Assembly (NCBI GenBank): GCA_963580455.1
Contig: OY756964.1
Span: 21,178,001 to 21,242,000, forward strand
Source of the DNA: Euonymus europaeus
Taxonomy: Eukaryota; Streptophyta; Magnoliopsida; Celastrales; Celastraceae
DNA length: 64,000 nt
Direction: 5' to 3'
The notes under the pieces were generated by a model. It saw nothing but the letters and a program-made list of their open reading frames with translations, did not search any database and had not been told where the DNA came from. The stretch's first letter is position 1. Each line of letters begins with the position of its first letter. The position numbers and the translations under genes are program-made. Positions 1-11,624 of the stretch are shown one piece after another.

Positions 1-516
1 TCTTTTTTTTTCCCCAGTTCCCTCTCTAAAAGAAAGTTGAATTTGATTGCTTGGATAAAATTAATGCAATTCATAAGAAATTAGCCTTTTTTCAAAGTGT
101 CAGATGGCTTGAGATACTGTGTGATGAGTGAGATTGTGAGACATGGATTGGTGGCCTATGTTCTATTCTTTCCTCTGTAAGTAGTGTAGTGACCTTAAAA
201 AAAAAAAAATTCAACAAACGACAGTTTTTCACAGGTCGCCAAATTCCCTGATGAACAAATACAAGGATAACCAGTGCATCCACTTATCCAGGTCTCCAAT
301 TTGTTACTCTGCTGCCTGCAGTGGAGCGATGTACTGAGTTCTGGCACCCGATTGGTGTCAAAGATGGCCATAGAAGGCAAAAAAGTTCGATTCAAATTCA
401 GAAAAATGAAATTTCCACGTTTATGGTTTATAACTTTAGAGTACATCTATCATCAGTATGTTAGAAGAAGAGCTAAAGTTGCAGCAAAATCGTACAAACA
501 AAGCACTCCAACTCCA
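1..516. other. 3' flank of the SPC3 gene, no gene seen
   Basis: AT-rich sequence downstream of the stop codon of the signal peptidase subunit gene on the minus strand. It probably holds the 3' UTR and polyadenylation region of that gene. Short ORFs cross it on both strands, but none has a recognisable domain, splice pattern or codon bias. A poly-A run lies near 198-210. Confidence 0.5.
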
Positions 517-2682
517 TCATCTGTAATCCTCGGGTAAACGGTACCCAGACAGCACTATTTTGTCCGCAAACATCTTGCCAGTCTTGGGCATCACATGCCA
601 GTGCAACGTCAAGTTGAATTCTTTACCGCGAAGATTGCTTCCCTGAACAAGGATAGGAAATTATCAATACTGCTACAGAAACAAGGATGTGTGCATCAGA
701 CTTGACAATTTGAATGGAATGAGACTAGAAAAGCTCGGGACGACTGCACACCTGATCAATGAATCGGTACTTGTTTGAGGTGTGAATCAAAAACTTTGCA
801 TGCTCTTTGGTAGGAATTATAGCATCCCATAGAGATACCTGTTTAATTTGGAACAATCAATTTGTAAACATAGTTAATCACCTAGACAATAGAAAAAGTG
901 GGCTTATTCTTGACATATATATATGCCTACGCCATAAAATAAAGATCGAGATCGTGACTAAGTATCAAAATTCTAGTATTTCCATTTTTATTCCCAAATG
1001 AGATGAAGCTTACTTGGTTCAAAGAATTCTTGCGGGTGTTGTACTCAGCCGCAACAAATATGAAAACCTGCATTAACACCAAAGGTAGTTTTCCATCACT
1101 TTTGAGTGAACATGAGTTATATACAAAAAAAATTAAGGGGAAAAAAGAGTGGAAAAATCAAGTTAGTCTGTATTGGTCATTTGTTCTCCAAAACAAAATA
1201 TGAAAAGTTCCTTCAAACCAAACAGCCTCCGATACACCAAAATAATACAGAAGACTTAAATATCTACAACAGCTAATAGACATCCATATCACTGAAGACC
1301 AATATTATTTTGATCAACACTTTTACCTGCTTTGTGTTCCATGTGAACAATGACTGCAAGTCGGCCGATATGTTCATCGACAAGCTGACCTACGTATAAC
1401 ATAAAAAATAAAAAAATAAAAGACCATTTAGCTTATAATCAAACAAGAGAGCTCAAAGTTGCAAGACAGGTCAAAAGTTTCAAATAAGAGAGCTCAAAGT
1501 TTCAAACAATTTTCAGTAAAGACCAAGCAAAGATCTTTTTCCTAATGCAAGATCAATTTTATTACGGGCACCAAGTGAGTGCAACCCAGCAAGCGAAGAA
1601 CAAAGTACATGGACACAGAGAGAGAAAATAAAGAACAAAAAGGGCACTAGTTTACACCAAATCTCACATTTCATAAGAAATTGCTGCAAGTAACCAAACT
1701 CATAAAAAAAACATGTAATATACAATCCCAGAAAACTTAACAGGATTCAGAACAAAAAAAAAGGATTTAATGGGTAAATTATAATGTCTTCAACAATGAC
1801 TTTCCTATTGAAAAATTAGTGATAGTCAAAACATCTGAAATTGGATCATTACAAGGCAACAAGTAGTCATTTTTGAGGATTAATTTTGGAATCATGCATT
1901 AGAAACATACAATTAAACTTTAATCATCCAACCCCACAGCAGTGGCGGCAGAGCAACTACTTCATCACATCTAGTAGGACTTTGCCATAATCAGCACAAT
2001 GAACTGCACATCAATTTTCCGGAATAATTGTCTTCATTATCCATTATGATAATATTTACATATGGTTCACCTAATATTCTTTTGTATAGTTGTAAGCAAT
2101 GGTTCTGCATCCAACAAGTAAACTGATCAACAGCGATAAAAAATCTACCTCAACGGTATATGATCCAAACAATCAAACAACCTCCCCCAATACAAAATCC
2201 AATCCTCCTTTCCAAAGATTAAAGCAGGAAACCCTAAATGGTACCCTTTGTGCACTCGTATACAGAACACACATAATAAAAATGCATACAAACAATTAAC
2301 TAAAAACAGGCACCAAAGTACAAATCTTTTCCGGCATCCCCAATGACTGACCCAGGAAAAAAGAGCTCACCTCGTCATTCCCATGCGGTTGCTTTTGGAA
2401 CCAATTAATATTAGATATCTGAAATCATCCCCAAAAGAAAAAGAGAGACGAGATTAGTCCCCCAATTCCAAATCAAACCCACAAGGGTTTTGAAACTCTA
2501 GTCGATCCAGAATCTACCATGTGAAAGACCAAAATGTGCAGAAGTTATATAGGTACCTGGATTTCAGCGGACGGAGTAGGGTGGTTAAAAGTGTCGGAGA
2601 TGGAGGCGATGGCGCACATCAACGCTAGGATGGTGACGGAGAACGTCAGCAAGGCGTTTGCTCTGTATCCAAAAGAATGCAT
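517..2682 (-). CDS. SPC3: Signal peptidase complex subunit 3 (SPC22/23 type)
   Basis: Noncatalytic subunit of the ER signal peptidase complex, which removes signal peptides from proteins entering the secretory pathway. Six exons, all with GT-AG borders and all joined in phase 0: 2557-2682, 2371-2418, 1327-1389, 1014-1067, 752-838 and 517-642. Together they give 167 aa, which matches the usual plant SPC3 length. The protein begins [14 protein letters not shown], followed by a single hydrophobic segment (about residues 11-33) typical of a type II membrane protein. The lumenal domain carries family signatures: [14 protein letters not shown] at the second exon, FTWNTKQ at the third, VSLWDAIIP at the fifth, and [18 protein letters not shown] near the C-terminus. 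The start is the first ATG of exon 1. The exons were missed by simple ORF finding because most are under 130 nt. Assignment is firm; the UTRs are not defined. Confidence 0.95.
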
Positions 2683-3550
2683 GTTTACTCCGTCGTCGTT
2701 TTGGAGGTCTTTCGGGTCCTTTGGTGGTTTTCTTACTCCACACCTGCGGCTTCGAGAAGTACAAGGAGTCGTTACTTTACTGTGTTAAAATTCATAAATG
2801 AATTTTTGTCATTTGTGAGAGAAAAAAATTGCTGCTCTCCCATTGGACAATACACGTTGTAGGTGAACTCAGTGTACTTTCTTTTTCTTTTTTTTAAATG
2901 AGATTTATTTTCTCTCTCTCTCAGATCAAATTACAAAATATAATGTTATAAAAATCTGTCAAAAAAAAATATATATATATATATATCTTGAAATACAATT
3001 TACCTCCATAAATAGGGGAATCGACATAATTAAAAACAGGAAATAGATTTAAAGACAGTATCATTTTAGTATGTCAATTCGATTTGTTTTCTTTTTTATA
3101 ATTTTTATTTTCTTGAATAGTTTTTTATAATGTGGTCTACAATAACAGGTTATGTTCGATTTGTTCAAAAACAAACTCTCCACATATCATATTCAGATAA
3201 TATTTATGTACATCTTGATTGTTTCCGACTATTTCCATTGCAAGAACCTTATACATGATATTTTTTTCCCCGTTATAAACTTGCCATAGGAAATTGACTA
3301 TATCTACGAGTACACTTAACAAATGACACTGCAAAAAAAATGTTCAAGACATATTAGTTGTAATAGAAACATTCATGCATATTCTGAGAAATTGCTGATA
3401 ATCAAATCTTATTCTTTAATATTGTCATCTTATCCTAAACCCATAATTAGACACAAATCAACTACAGTAACATCGAGGCAACAGAATGACTACAGCCTCT
3501 TTTTCTACAATCTGTGCACATTCCAAATCATCTCAGTATTTCAAGACGCA
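2683..3550. other. Intergenic, upstream of SPC3
   Basis: No gene seen. The first few hundred bases should hold the SPC3 promoter and 5' UTR (minus strand). A TA microsatellite lies near 2970-2988. The rest is AT-rich and unremarkable up to the transposon relic that starts at 3551. Confidence 0.4.
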
Positions 3551-4011
3551 CATAGGCAAGGGAGCTGCCTAGGGTCTCCCCCAATTAGAGGGTCTCACAC
3601 CCACAGTTTGCATATTTAACGTTAATGGGCTCAATTTGCAAAATATTATTACTTCACTCAAGACAAGATTTGAGCATTTTCAAAAATATAAAGATACTTT
3701 TGAATTTTTATTCAATAGAATAATATTGATTATATCAGTTAGAACTATCTCTGATCAACTATGTCACAATATAGATTGAACAATTTGTACATGGACATGT
3801 GGTCTATTGAGAAAAAAATGCCAGCGAAATTTGATTACAGCGATTTATACATTTTCTTCTTAGATTTAATTTATTGTTATTTGGTTTCGTTCAATATAAT
3901 AAATTTATAAATTGGAGTTACTTAATTTCTTATATACTTCATTCTTTTGACTTGCATAGGACCTTTTTTTTTCACTTGCACAGGGCCTCCAAAATGCTGG
4001 AGGCGGCCCTG
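3551..4011 (+). mobile_element. hAT-type transposon relic with degenerate transposase C-terminus
   Basis: The plus strand at about 3761-3870 reads MSQYRLNNLYMDMWSIEKK and continues to a DYSDL motif. This resembles the dimerisation tail of plant hAT transposases (the TTF-type family pattern of MSQERLNGLA followed by a SIE motif). Stops and the missing N-terminal part show it is dead. The segment has GC-rich ends (CATAGGCAAGGG on the left, GGCGGCCCTG on the right). They are flanked by a near-perfect 8-bp direct repeat, AAGACGCA at 3543-3550 and AAGACACA at 4012-4019, as expected for a hAT target-site duplication. I infer a deletion derivative. The exact ends are less certain than the family call. 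Confidence 0.6.
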
Positions 4012-4048
4012 AAGACACAGAAACAAGCTCCTGTTGACAAGTAGTAGC

Positions 4049-4852
4049 CTACTTCTTGAAGGTACTCCGAGCCCTCTCCTGAACGATATCCGCCATTGAA
4101 TTTCTGCAAATACACATGTTTATCTATGCTACAGCAACCTGTGCATCAAATTTAGGATAAAAAGAATGCAAAGACAAAGGAGATGTCAATGTAACATATT
4201 ATGCAACAACATTAAGGAATATATCTACTGATGAATACATTAGCTCCGGATATGTATATGTCTCGGTTTCTCGAGTAGGGCTTAAAGGATAGATCAATTC
4301 TATCGGTCACAGAAGGACCAAGATACTTTTGTCAGCCTTTTCTTCTTTGTCAATCCATCTATATCAGCATCACCACAAAGAAAGAGCAAATATAGGATTG
4401 TGCAGAGAAACAATGTTTATTGTAGGCAAAAGAATTAAATAATTTATCAGGGATCGATTAACGACTGTACCGATGAAAAAAAGTAGAACAAAAGAATGTG
4501 AAAGCAGTTAAGATGATAAGCTTTGACAGGATCAAAATCAGATTACCTACAACTGATCATCTCCAAAAGTTTTGGAACACTGGGGATCAATGGATCTAAC
4601 AAAATAGTAGTAAAAAAATGATGTAGTGATAAATTAATCTAGTTCGATTCAATAAAGCATCAATCAAATGATTTATTATGAGGAGGAAGATCACCAATTA
4701 CAAATAAGAACAAGAAAAACTCTCACTTGCTGTAATTGCTAAAAGGTAGAAACAATCTCACTGTGATTTTCTCAGTGCAGTGTGATTAAGCCATTAAGGG
4801 GGTTCAAAGAGGCTCACTTGTTAAGAGAAGCCACACCAGTCTCATAGACCAT
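4049..4852 (-). CDS. Possible two-exon micropeptide gene, 29 aa
   Basis: I do not recognise this gene. Exon 1 (4818-4852) starts at an ATG reading MVYETGVASLNK and ends at AACAA followed by GTGAGC, a good donor site. Exon 2 (4049-4103) follows a TTTGCAG acceptor. Joining them keeps the frame and gives 29 residues ending in MADIVQERARSTFKK and a TAG stop. Two in-frame TAG codons lie just upstream of the ATG, so the peptide does not extend further N-terminally within this exon. It is rich in Arg and Lys and has no membrane segment. It lies about 180 bp downstream of the CAF1 stop on the same strand, so it could instead be a spliced part of the CAF1 3' UTR. Support is limited to splice consensus, frame and the unbroken reading. 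Confidence 0.35.
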
Positions 4853-5033
4853 TCTCTCCAAACTCCAATGCTACTACAATTCTACATATCATGAGCGAGT
4901 AAACAACCAGCAAAAGTAAAAGCTTAATCAACGGATTTGGTTTTACTTTTATGGTTTTCCATTGCAAGTGAATCAATTTACATTTCAGCAGGGACTAAGA
5001 AACATATGTAAAATACAAAACATTACTCCAATT

Positions 5034-5954
5034 TCAACAAGATACCACATCAGGCCTAAATCTAACTGCCACAATCACTCCTTGAAAGGGTCGAATTTTC
5101 GGAATATGCAGCCCATAAAGAACACCCTCAAACCCATTCAAAGTACCAAGCATCGTCGACTTTTTCAACCCTTCAAATTTCTCTTGAAGGCTCATGAATG
5201 TTTGTAGGGTGAGAAGACTGTCCGAGCCCGCCTGGTGACTCTTCCCAGCTACTCTCTCAACCTTGAGCTCCTTGGCCAGCCTCTCAAGTCCACCATAAAA
5301 CCTACAACAAGACCCGGAAACAGATTTCAAGTCGTAAAGTCGAACGCCAAAGTAACCTCGCACCAGCTGCAGAAATAAATCCAGATGCTGAGGCAATTGC
5401 TGCCCAGTTAGGAGCTTGATCAATAACGCGAAATCATAGCTACCATGAAACGTCAACCAGGCCACTCTCGAAGCGTTCAAAACAAGACCAGACTTCAAAA
5501 AAAGCTTTCCAAAATCCTGAGAATCAATCCCTTTTTCCCTATTCTTCTTCAAATCAATGCCCTGACTTTCTAAAAGCTTAATTGAGGAAGGGTCATATGG
5601 GTCACATTCAATATCAAAATCCCGGAAATTAAATTCCCAGATGTAACAGAATTTGGTACCAAAATCAGGGAGATTGCCAAATCTGTCAGAGATGGTGAAA
5701 CCAAGTTGAATGATTTTCAATTTATCGACGTTGGCCTTCATGAAAGAGTAATTGATGGTAGGATGCAACTGGGTTGGAAGTTGATGAGCAGGCTTGTAGA
5801 TTGTACCAGGAAATTCTGTATCCATCGCCACCACATGAAATTGACAGAGAATGCTGCGAATTAGAAGCAGCTCTGCTTCTAAATTCTCTGCCCACACCTC
5901 TCTCACCCGTACCGGTTTCGTATAGATGGAAATTGCCGCTGCTGCAGCGGCCAT
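5034..5954 (-). CDS. CAF1: CAF1-type poly(A) deadenylase of the CCR4-NOT complex
   Basis: Probable 3'-5' poly(A)-specific exoribonuclease (CCR4-associated factor 1 homologue) that shortens mRNA poly(A) tails in cytoplasmic CCR4-NOT. It is intronless, as many plant CAF1 genes are, and 306 aa long. The DEDD nuclease residues are visible: D45 and E47 in MDTEFPG, D174 in FHGSYDFALLIKLL, and H240 and D245 in SHQAGSDSLLT. The start is the first ATG after an in-frame TAA. The reading frame is open for a few codons further upstream but offers no ATG there. An alanine run follows the start Met. The C-terminal 40 residues after the nuclease fold are short, as in the plant CAF1-9/10/11 group. Plant CAF1 genes of this kind are often stress-induced, but nothing in the sequence tests that here. 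Confidence 0.93.
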   Translation of the reverse strand: MAAAAAAISIYTKPVRVREVWAENLEAELLLIRSILCQFHVVAMDTEFPGTIYKPAHQLPTQLHPTINYSFMKANVDKLKIIQLGFTISDRFGNLPDFGTKFCYIWEFNFRDFDIECDPYDPSSIKLLESQGIDLKKNREKGIDSQDFGKLFLKSGLVLNASRVAWLTFHGSYDFALLIKLLTGQQLPQHLDLFLQLVRGYFGVRLYDLKSVSGSCCRFYGGLERLAKELKVERVAGKSHQAGSDSLLTLQTFMSLQEKFEGLKKSTMLGTLNGFEGVLYGLHIPKIRPFQGVIVAVRFRPDVVSC

Positions 5955-7531
5955 GGCCAGTGATACCAAACTCAGAACCCGTTTCTTTTACTTACACGAC
6001 TCGCAAATTTCAGAGAGCAATTGCGTTTAGTGTGGTTTGTCCATACTCCATAGAGAGTCATATATTTAAGGATTTTGATGGTCGAGTTCATCTGGGACTG
6101 GGATTCCTAGTTCTATTTGGAGTCGGGGGTCCGAAATTCAAATTTTCGAACGTTTTTAGTAGTTTCAGTTTGGGTTTCATTGGGCTTGGAAATCACAGGT
6201 TGGGCTCAACCGATTGATTATGGGCCCAAGTGAAAATTTCATATAATAAAAAAGGAAAGTGAAAATCCATTACGGTCATGGTTTTATGTTTTCTGAATCA
6301 AATTACTTGAGGGATAAATATTCAAAAATAGCCTGTACTTTTTAAAAAATATATAAAGTGGCTCTTTTATTTTGTTTCGGACTAAAAAAAGACCCCTTTA
6401 ACTCGGGTTTCAATTGACCAAAGTTAATGTTGTAGCATCTTACTCGAGTGGGGTGGGCAGGACAATGAGCCTATGCAGTGTTTAGTTCAGTAACAACTCG
6501 TCCTTCTTTGAGCTTGGAGCTTGACACTAGAGAGACTTGTGGTCTCATCCATTCGAATCGAACGCTTATATGTTCACTCAGCACGGAGAGATAAAAGGAA
6601 GCTATTTAGATAATTTATGTCAAAGACTTCCAGTGGGGATTTGAACTTAGTGAAGGATAATGCCAAAACCCTTCCAAAAGGCAAGTAATATTGTCAAATC
6701 TAGGAAGAAATGAATAACCTGGTGCAAAGCGAGTAAATTATGGATTTTTTTTTAAAAAAACTGAACCATTTATGATCCATATCGGAAGTCAGGTACAAGT
6801 TGGGCTTTCGTGGGCCAATATATCGATTGGGCTCAAGTGAGCCAATACTTGATAGGACTCGCATGGATTAATAATGTTCATTCGGGCTCATATGGGCCTA
6901 ATTTGAGTCTCTACAGTTTTTGGCTCATACAATGATGAGAGCAAAAGAACATATCATGAAAAACATTTCTGATTTCCCTATCCTTCCCTCCTAGGGCTGA
7001 AGGGGAATATGTCATCAATTATCCTCTCTTATTTTGCATATTTAACATGGGTTAGGCATTTTATTTTTATTTTTTTGTTGTTGGTAGTTCTAAGTTCTTA
7101 TTCATTTATGCGGTTATGCCTACCCGACTAAAATATTTAAATCACCTTAGTAAATTAAAAAAAAATTACATGACTTATTTCACTCATTATCGTGATTTGA
7201 ATAATTCGTTATGCCTAATTTTAGGCATTCAAGTTCTTTTGTAACACATGCAATCATAAAGTGAGGATTGGGAAAGATGGGCGAGCTGCATATAGTAAAT
7301 TTCAAACTTACTCACATCCGTAATATTATTCACTTTAAGTTATTCGGTTTCCATAGATGCATAAGATCACACATCTTTGTTTTTATTTAGTTGTTTCAAT
7401 TAATGATATTTGAGCCCATAAAAATACTTTGTTATGTAAAAGAGTGTGAGACTTTTTTCTTATCTATCACATGGAATTATCCAAGCGATGTGTTATCTTA
7501 TAACTTGACATACTGGGAGATCAATTGACAA

Positions 7532-7563
<32 letters not shown>

Positions 7564-9140
7564 TGTTTAGGGATATGAGTTCGTATAAAGACGTTTTGTG
7601 TGTTTTTTTGTCTTCTATACACATGAAGCCAAAACACTATAAATTTCTTATTTAAGGGAGCTTGGACATGTTGATAAGATTCCACATCATTTAAGAAAGA
7701 GGGGTTCCATTGGTAGATAAGGTGGAACCAATTCCCTCCACAATATGACCTGTTTTTCAGGCTTAAGCTTGAGCTTTAGCCTGGAAGAACAAATTTGTGT
7801 GGGTTTTGATCTAAACCGAACAATATCATATTGTGGTTGGGCTTGTGGGCTACGCCAAATTTTGATTGGACTATGCCAACTTGACAGAAGGTATAATGAT
7901 ATTTATCATTGGTTTTCTCTACGCAATCTTTCTACCGCCTCCGGATGCAAGCACTTCCAACAGTGAAAATGTGAAACCTCCTTCGTCGTCGTCTCTCCCA
8001 ATTGAACTAATCTAATCGCATGAATGTTAGTTCAACTCGGAGACAATCAAAGGGTTCTTTTAGGTCACTGAACATTGGATTTGAATTTAAAATTTTAAAG
8101 CGATGAATTAGGAAGATTTCAACAAGGTATGGGAAAGTCAATATCTTCAGTAGTTGAATCACTGATAGTCTAGAGACAGAGATCTTTGGGATAAAATCGT
8201 ATAAATTCGTAAGGTCTTAAATTCAATTCTCACCAACAATAAAACTCATTCGGTCAAGGGTTTTGAATTAATTTATCCTGTCGTCATGTGAAAATCTTCT
8301 ACACGCATAGATTTGACAACCGAAACTTAAACTCACATCGGATAACAAAGAATAAACTTATGTTATCATTTCCAATTATTATTCTTTTATAAAAAAGTCC
8401 AAGTCCTTGAAGAAAAACATGGCCAAGAGGACTAAAATAGCCGAACACGTCCAACGTACGTAAAGACAAATGGAGGAGCTTCTCTCCTAATTTTGGCATA
8501 TTATCATGCCTTTTCATACTAAATTTAATTTTTATTTCATACAAAAAATATATCATTAGATTTGTAATCCATTAAAATACAACTATAATTTTCATTTGAG
8601 ACCATAAAAATTATGACTCATTTTAGAACCACAAAAGAATATACATAAGTCATAAGGAATTTGGAGCAAAGAGACCTTTACTCTAAGCACGTACCAGCGC
8701 TGGATCAAAGTCTTTCAAAAAATCAGTGTTGGGATGCGGTAACAAGATCACGGCTTCAATAGCCGTCTTCAAGGTATTATTGTCGGCATTGCAACTGGAA
8801 TATTATCGTTGGTTTCTCAATTTAGAAACACAAACTGAAGGAAAATTCTCATATCGCTTACTTCAACGGCACCCGACAACGAGTAGCAAGCTTGAATTTG
8901 GAACTGGAGCTGAGATTAACTTCTGAGGTAGGAAGAGTTTCAACTCAACTCGTGCACAAAACCTTACAATTGAAGGTATCAGTGTTGAACATGATATCTA
9001 AATAGCCCTTATTCAATAAAAAATTATAAATTGCTAGTAAAAAATAACTTCAAAAAAGCACTATACAGTATACACAGAGCTTGACCGGAGGATAGTGTTC
9101 GTAAGAAGACACTAAGAAACAGTGTTAACAAAATTGGCTT
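5955..9140. other. Intergenic between CAF1 and the ATL gene
   Basis: About 3.2 kb without a supportable gene. The first few hundred bases are the likely CAF1 promoter and 5' UTR. A TA microsatellite occupies about 7540-7562. The ORFs here are short, have no domains and are interrupted in every frame. Parts of 6420-6560 look repeat-derived, but I could not assign a family. The 3' UTR of the ATL gene should lie just below 9141. Confidence 0.4.
7540..7562. repeat. (TA)n microsatellite
   Basis: A run of about 11 TA dinucleotides in the intergenic region. It is seen directly and has no evident function. Confidence 0.9.
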
Positions 9141-10220
9141 TTAAACCGGAGGCCGACTGGATTCAGCAACTGGGGCTTCCTGTTCAGGCGGTCGCCTAGA
9201 AGATCCATCGCCGTTAGCCGCCACAGTCTTCGACCTGACCGACGATGCTCTCCTAAGAAATGGAGGTGCCATGCTAAACACCCACCGGTCCGACTTGGCA
9301 CTCCGGTCCAGCGAATCGGATAACCCTAAGTTTTTCCCTTTGCTACTTCCAGTTCGGTACCCTCGCCTCGAACTCCCTTCCCTAGGCAACAAAAGCAGAC
9401 TGGTAGCCCGGTTTAGTCGGCGGTTCATAATCTGCTTCCTCACATCAGACGGCAATCTCAAAGTGAACCGGTCCATGTTTTCTCCCGGTTGAACTAGTGA
9501 ATGCCCGGTGGAGTGAGACCTAGGGAATTTAGGTGGTCTACCGGATCTCGATCCACGTGTACGGTTTCTGTTCAAAGTCTGATTCACACTCATCACTTCA
9601 GGTTCCGGTGGTCGTTGTTGTACTGTCTCGTCGCTTTCCGTCTCAGCTGGTACGGCGTCGTTTTGGGCCTCGACGTCTGACTCGGGATCTGAGTCGATTA
9701 AATTAGGTATTGACTCACTGAGTTCCGGAACCAAGTTGGCGCGACAAACCGGGCAAGTTGTGTGAGAGGCCAACCAAACATCTACACAGTCCGCGTGGAA
9801 CACGTGGTCGCACTTGGGGATCAAACGCAGCGTCTCGTCTTCCTCGAATTCCATCAAACACACCGCGCATTCCAGAGCTCCCTTCCCTATCTTGAGCTCC
9901 TTCACTTCGGAGTAAGGAAACGTCGGAAGGTTCTCGATCACTGCCGGATCCAGCCCACACGCCACACCACGCGACCGTCGAGTGATAGGCCGCACACTTC
10001 CGGAACCGTTGTGCGAGCCCAAGCACCGGCGGATGTAAATAGAAAATAATCCAGCAAAAACCAGAGATGCAATCAGAGACACGATGATTATCGCCGTAGA
10101 CGGAGAGAACTTTGCGTACGAATACGGATCCGGGTTCGGCGGGCCCTGACCCATCGCGTACGGGAACAACAAAAGCAAAGTAAGATAAATGATTCCGTTC
10201 AAAGCTGTGCAATATTTCAT
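9141..10220 (-). CDS. ATL6: ATL-family RING-H2 E3 ubiquitin ligase (ATL6/ATL31-like)
   Basis: Membrane-anchored RING-H2 ubiquitin ligase of the ATL family. It is intronless, as ATL genes usually are, and 359 aa long. Residues 1-24 look like a signal peptide. A transmembrane segment covers about 41-63, the GLD motif is at 89-91, and the RING-H2 domain has C118, C121, C137, H139, H142, C145, C156 and C159. A long Ser/Arg/Pro-rich tail follows. Its motifs [23 protein letters not shown] and [10 protein letters not shown] are typical of the ATL6/ATL31 subgroup. In Arabidopsis that subgroup controls carbon/nitrogen-responsive seedling growth and immunity by targeting 14-3-3 proteins. The start is the first in-frame ATG; five further codons upstream are open but begin with TTG. 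Subgroup assignment is strong; strict orthology is inferred, helped by its position near SPC3. Confidence 0.92.
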   Translation of the reverse strand: MKYCTALNGIIYLTLLLLFPYAMGQGPPNPDPYSYAKFSPSTAIIIVSLIASLVFAGLFSIYIRRCLGSHNGSGSVRPITRRSRGVACGLDPAVIENLPTFPYSEVKELKIGKGALECAVCLMEFEEDETLRLIPKCDHVFHADCVDVWLASHTTCPVCRANLVPELSESIPNLIDSDPESDVEAQNDAVPAETESDETVQQRPPEPEVMSVNQTLNRNRTRGSRSGRPPKFPRSHSTGHSLVQPGENMDRFTLRLPSDVRKQIMNRRLNRATSLLLLPREGSSRRGYRTGSSKGKNLGLSDSLDRSAKSDRWVFSMAPPFLRRASSVRSKTVAANGDGSSRRPPEQEAPVAESSRPPV

Positions 10221-11624
10221 GATGAATCTAAACAATCAAAGCTTGAGCTGCGACCGAACAATCACTGATCACCGATTATTGTTGGGCGCGGTTGTGCGTG
10301 AGAAAGAAGAAATGAAGGAAGACAGAGAGAGGATAAGAAAAGGTTATAAATGACGGATATGAGATGGACGGACTAAGGAAACGTGAAGGGACTTTCTCTC
10401 GCATTTCACGAATCGACTGGTAGTAGGTATTATGAAAACATCAGGGATTCGTCATTGATGATGGCCATGTGGAATTGCTGTGGTAGATAGCGGTAGGAAG
10501 GCGGAAGGCTCCAAAATTTCTTGTTTGAGCTGCTGCTGCAATTGACCTTTATTAATTAATTATTTTCCTATGATACTAAAGAAGTTCGTTGATTTCATAA
10601 TCCAATCCAGTGCATTATTACAAAAATAACTGGAGACTTTATAAATCTGGGCAGTAGAAGTATTGAAGGTGCGGAGTGCAGACATTATTGACATAAAGCA
10701 AATGTCATAAAATTCCATATTTTGTTCAGATGGTCAAAATTCGGAACTTTTATTCTGTGTTTATTAACCAGCCACTAATTGGAGGGGGAAGTCTGGAGTT
10801 TGTCAAAGGAGGAGAAGCTTCGCCACTGAGTCTAGATGCATAGGTCATCTAGAAGAATCAGATTAGGGGTAAAATAAAAGAAAATAAAAAGAAGTAATAC
10901 CAATTTGGGTGGGTCCGGTCAAGTAGGGAAGCTTTATTTATATAGCTATTAATTGAGACAAATTTATTAACTGTGATGATAAATAGTTGAGGATTAAATA
11001 TCTCATATTTTCTCATTATTTTATTGTAATATCGTATTCCGTTGTATATTTACAGTGTAATATTTAATTGTAAAACTGATAATTGTATGTGTACAATAAA
11101 ATACGATATTATAATGGAATTAATTATTTAATGAAATATCACATTACAGTAAAATATTTCACTGTAATTGTAAAGTAAAATATTATATTTAATGAAATAT
11201 GATATTTCATTATAAATTTATAATAAAATAGATTATATAAACTGTTTAGGGTTGAATTATATAACATTTTTCATTTACTAAACTTGGAAATTACTACTCT
11301 AAAATAATAATCAAGTTCATACTATATGGAGCTGCCATGCAGGACAACTGCTTCAGTGGGGCCCATATAAAATTGGACCGTTCAATTTTCTGGATTGTCT
11401 ATTATTATTAATTTGTTTAATTCTCATGATCAATTTCTCGTAGATTCCAACTTATCACCAGATCATGGATGAATTCCCTTAATCACCTAACTTACCTCAT
11501 TGTTTAGCGGTCAATGTACTTGATTTATAGTGATTATATAAATGATTAATTCATTATTTCGCTTATTAAACTAAACTTTCTATGGTTTGTTTTTTAAGAC
11601 ACTGTTAATTTAATATTGAAGCGT
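10221..11624. other. ATL promoter region and AT-rich spacer
   Basis: The part up to about 10.6 kb is the likely promoter and 5' UTR of the ATL gene and is less AT-rich. From about 10.95 to 11.25 kb the sequence is very AT-rich, with many imperfect inverted repeats of the ATATTTCATTA kind, possibly an eroded MITE. No gene is seen. Confidence 0.35.

Noticed and set aside
9715..10212. 165-codon ORF on the minus strand
   Set aside because: Out-of-frame shadow of the ATL RING-H2 gene, whose frame has all eight zinc ligands.
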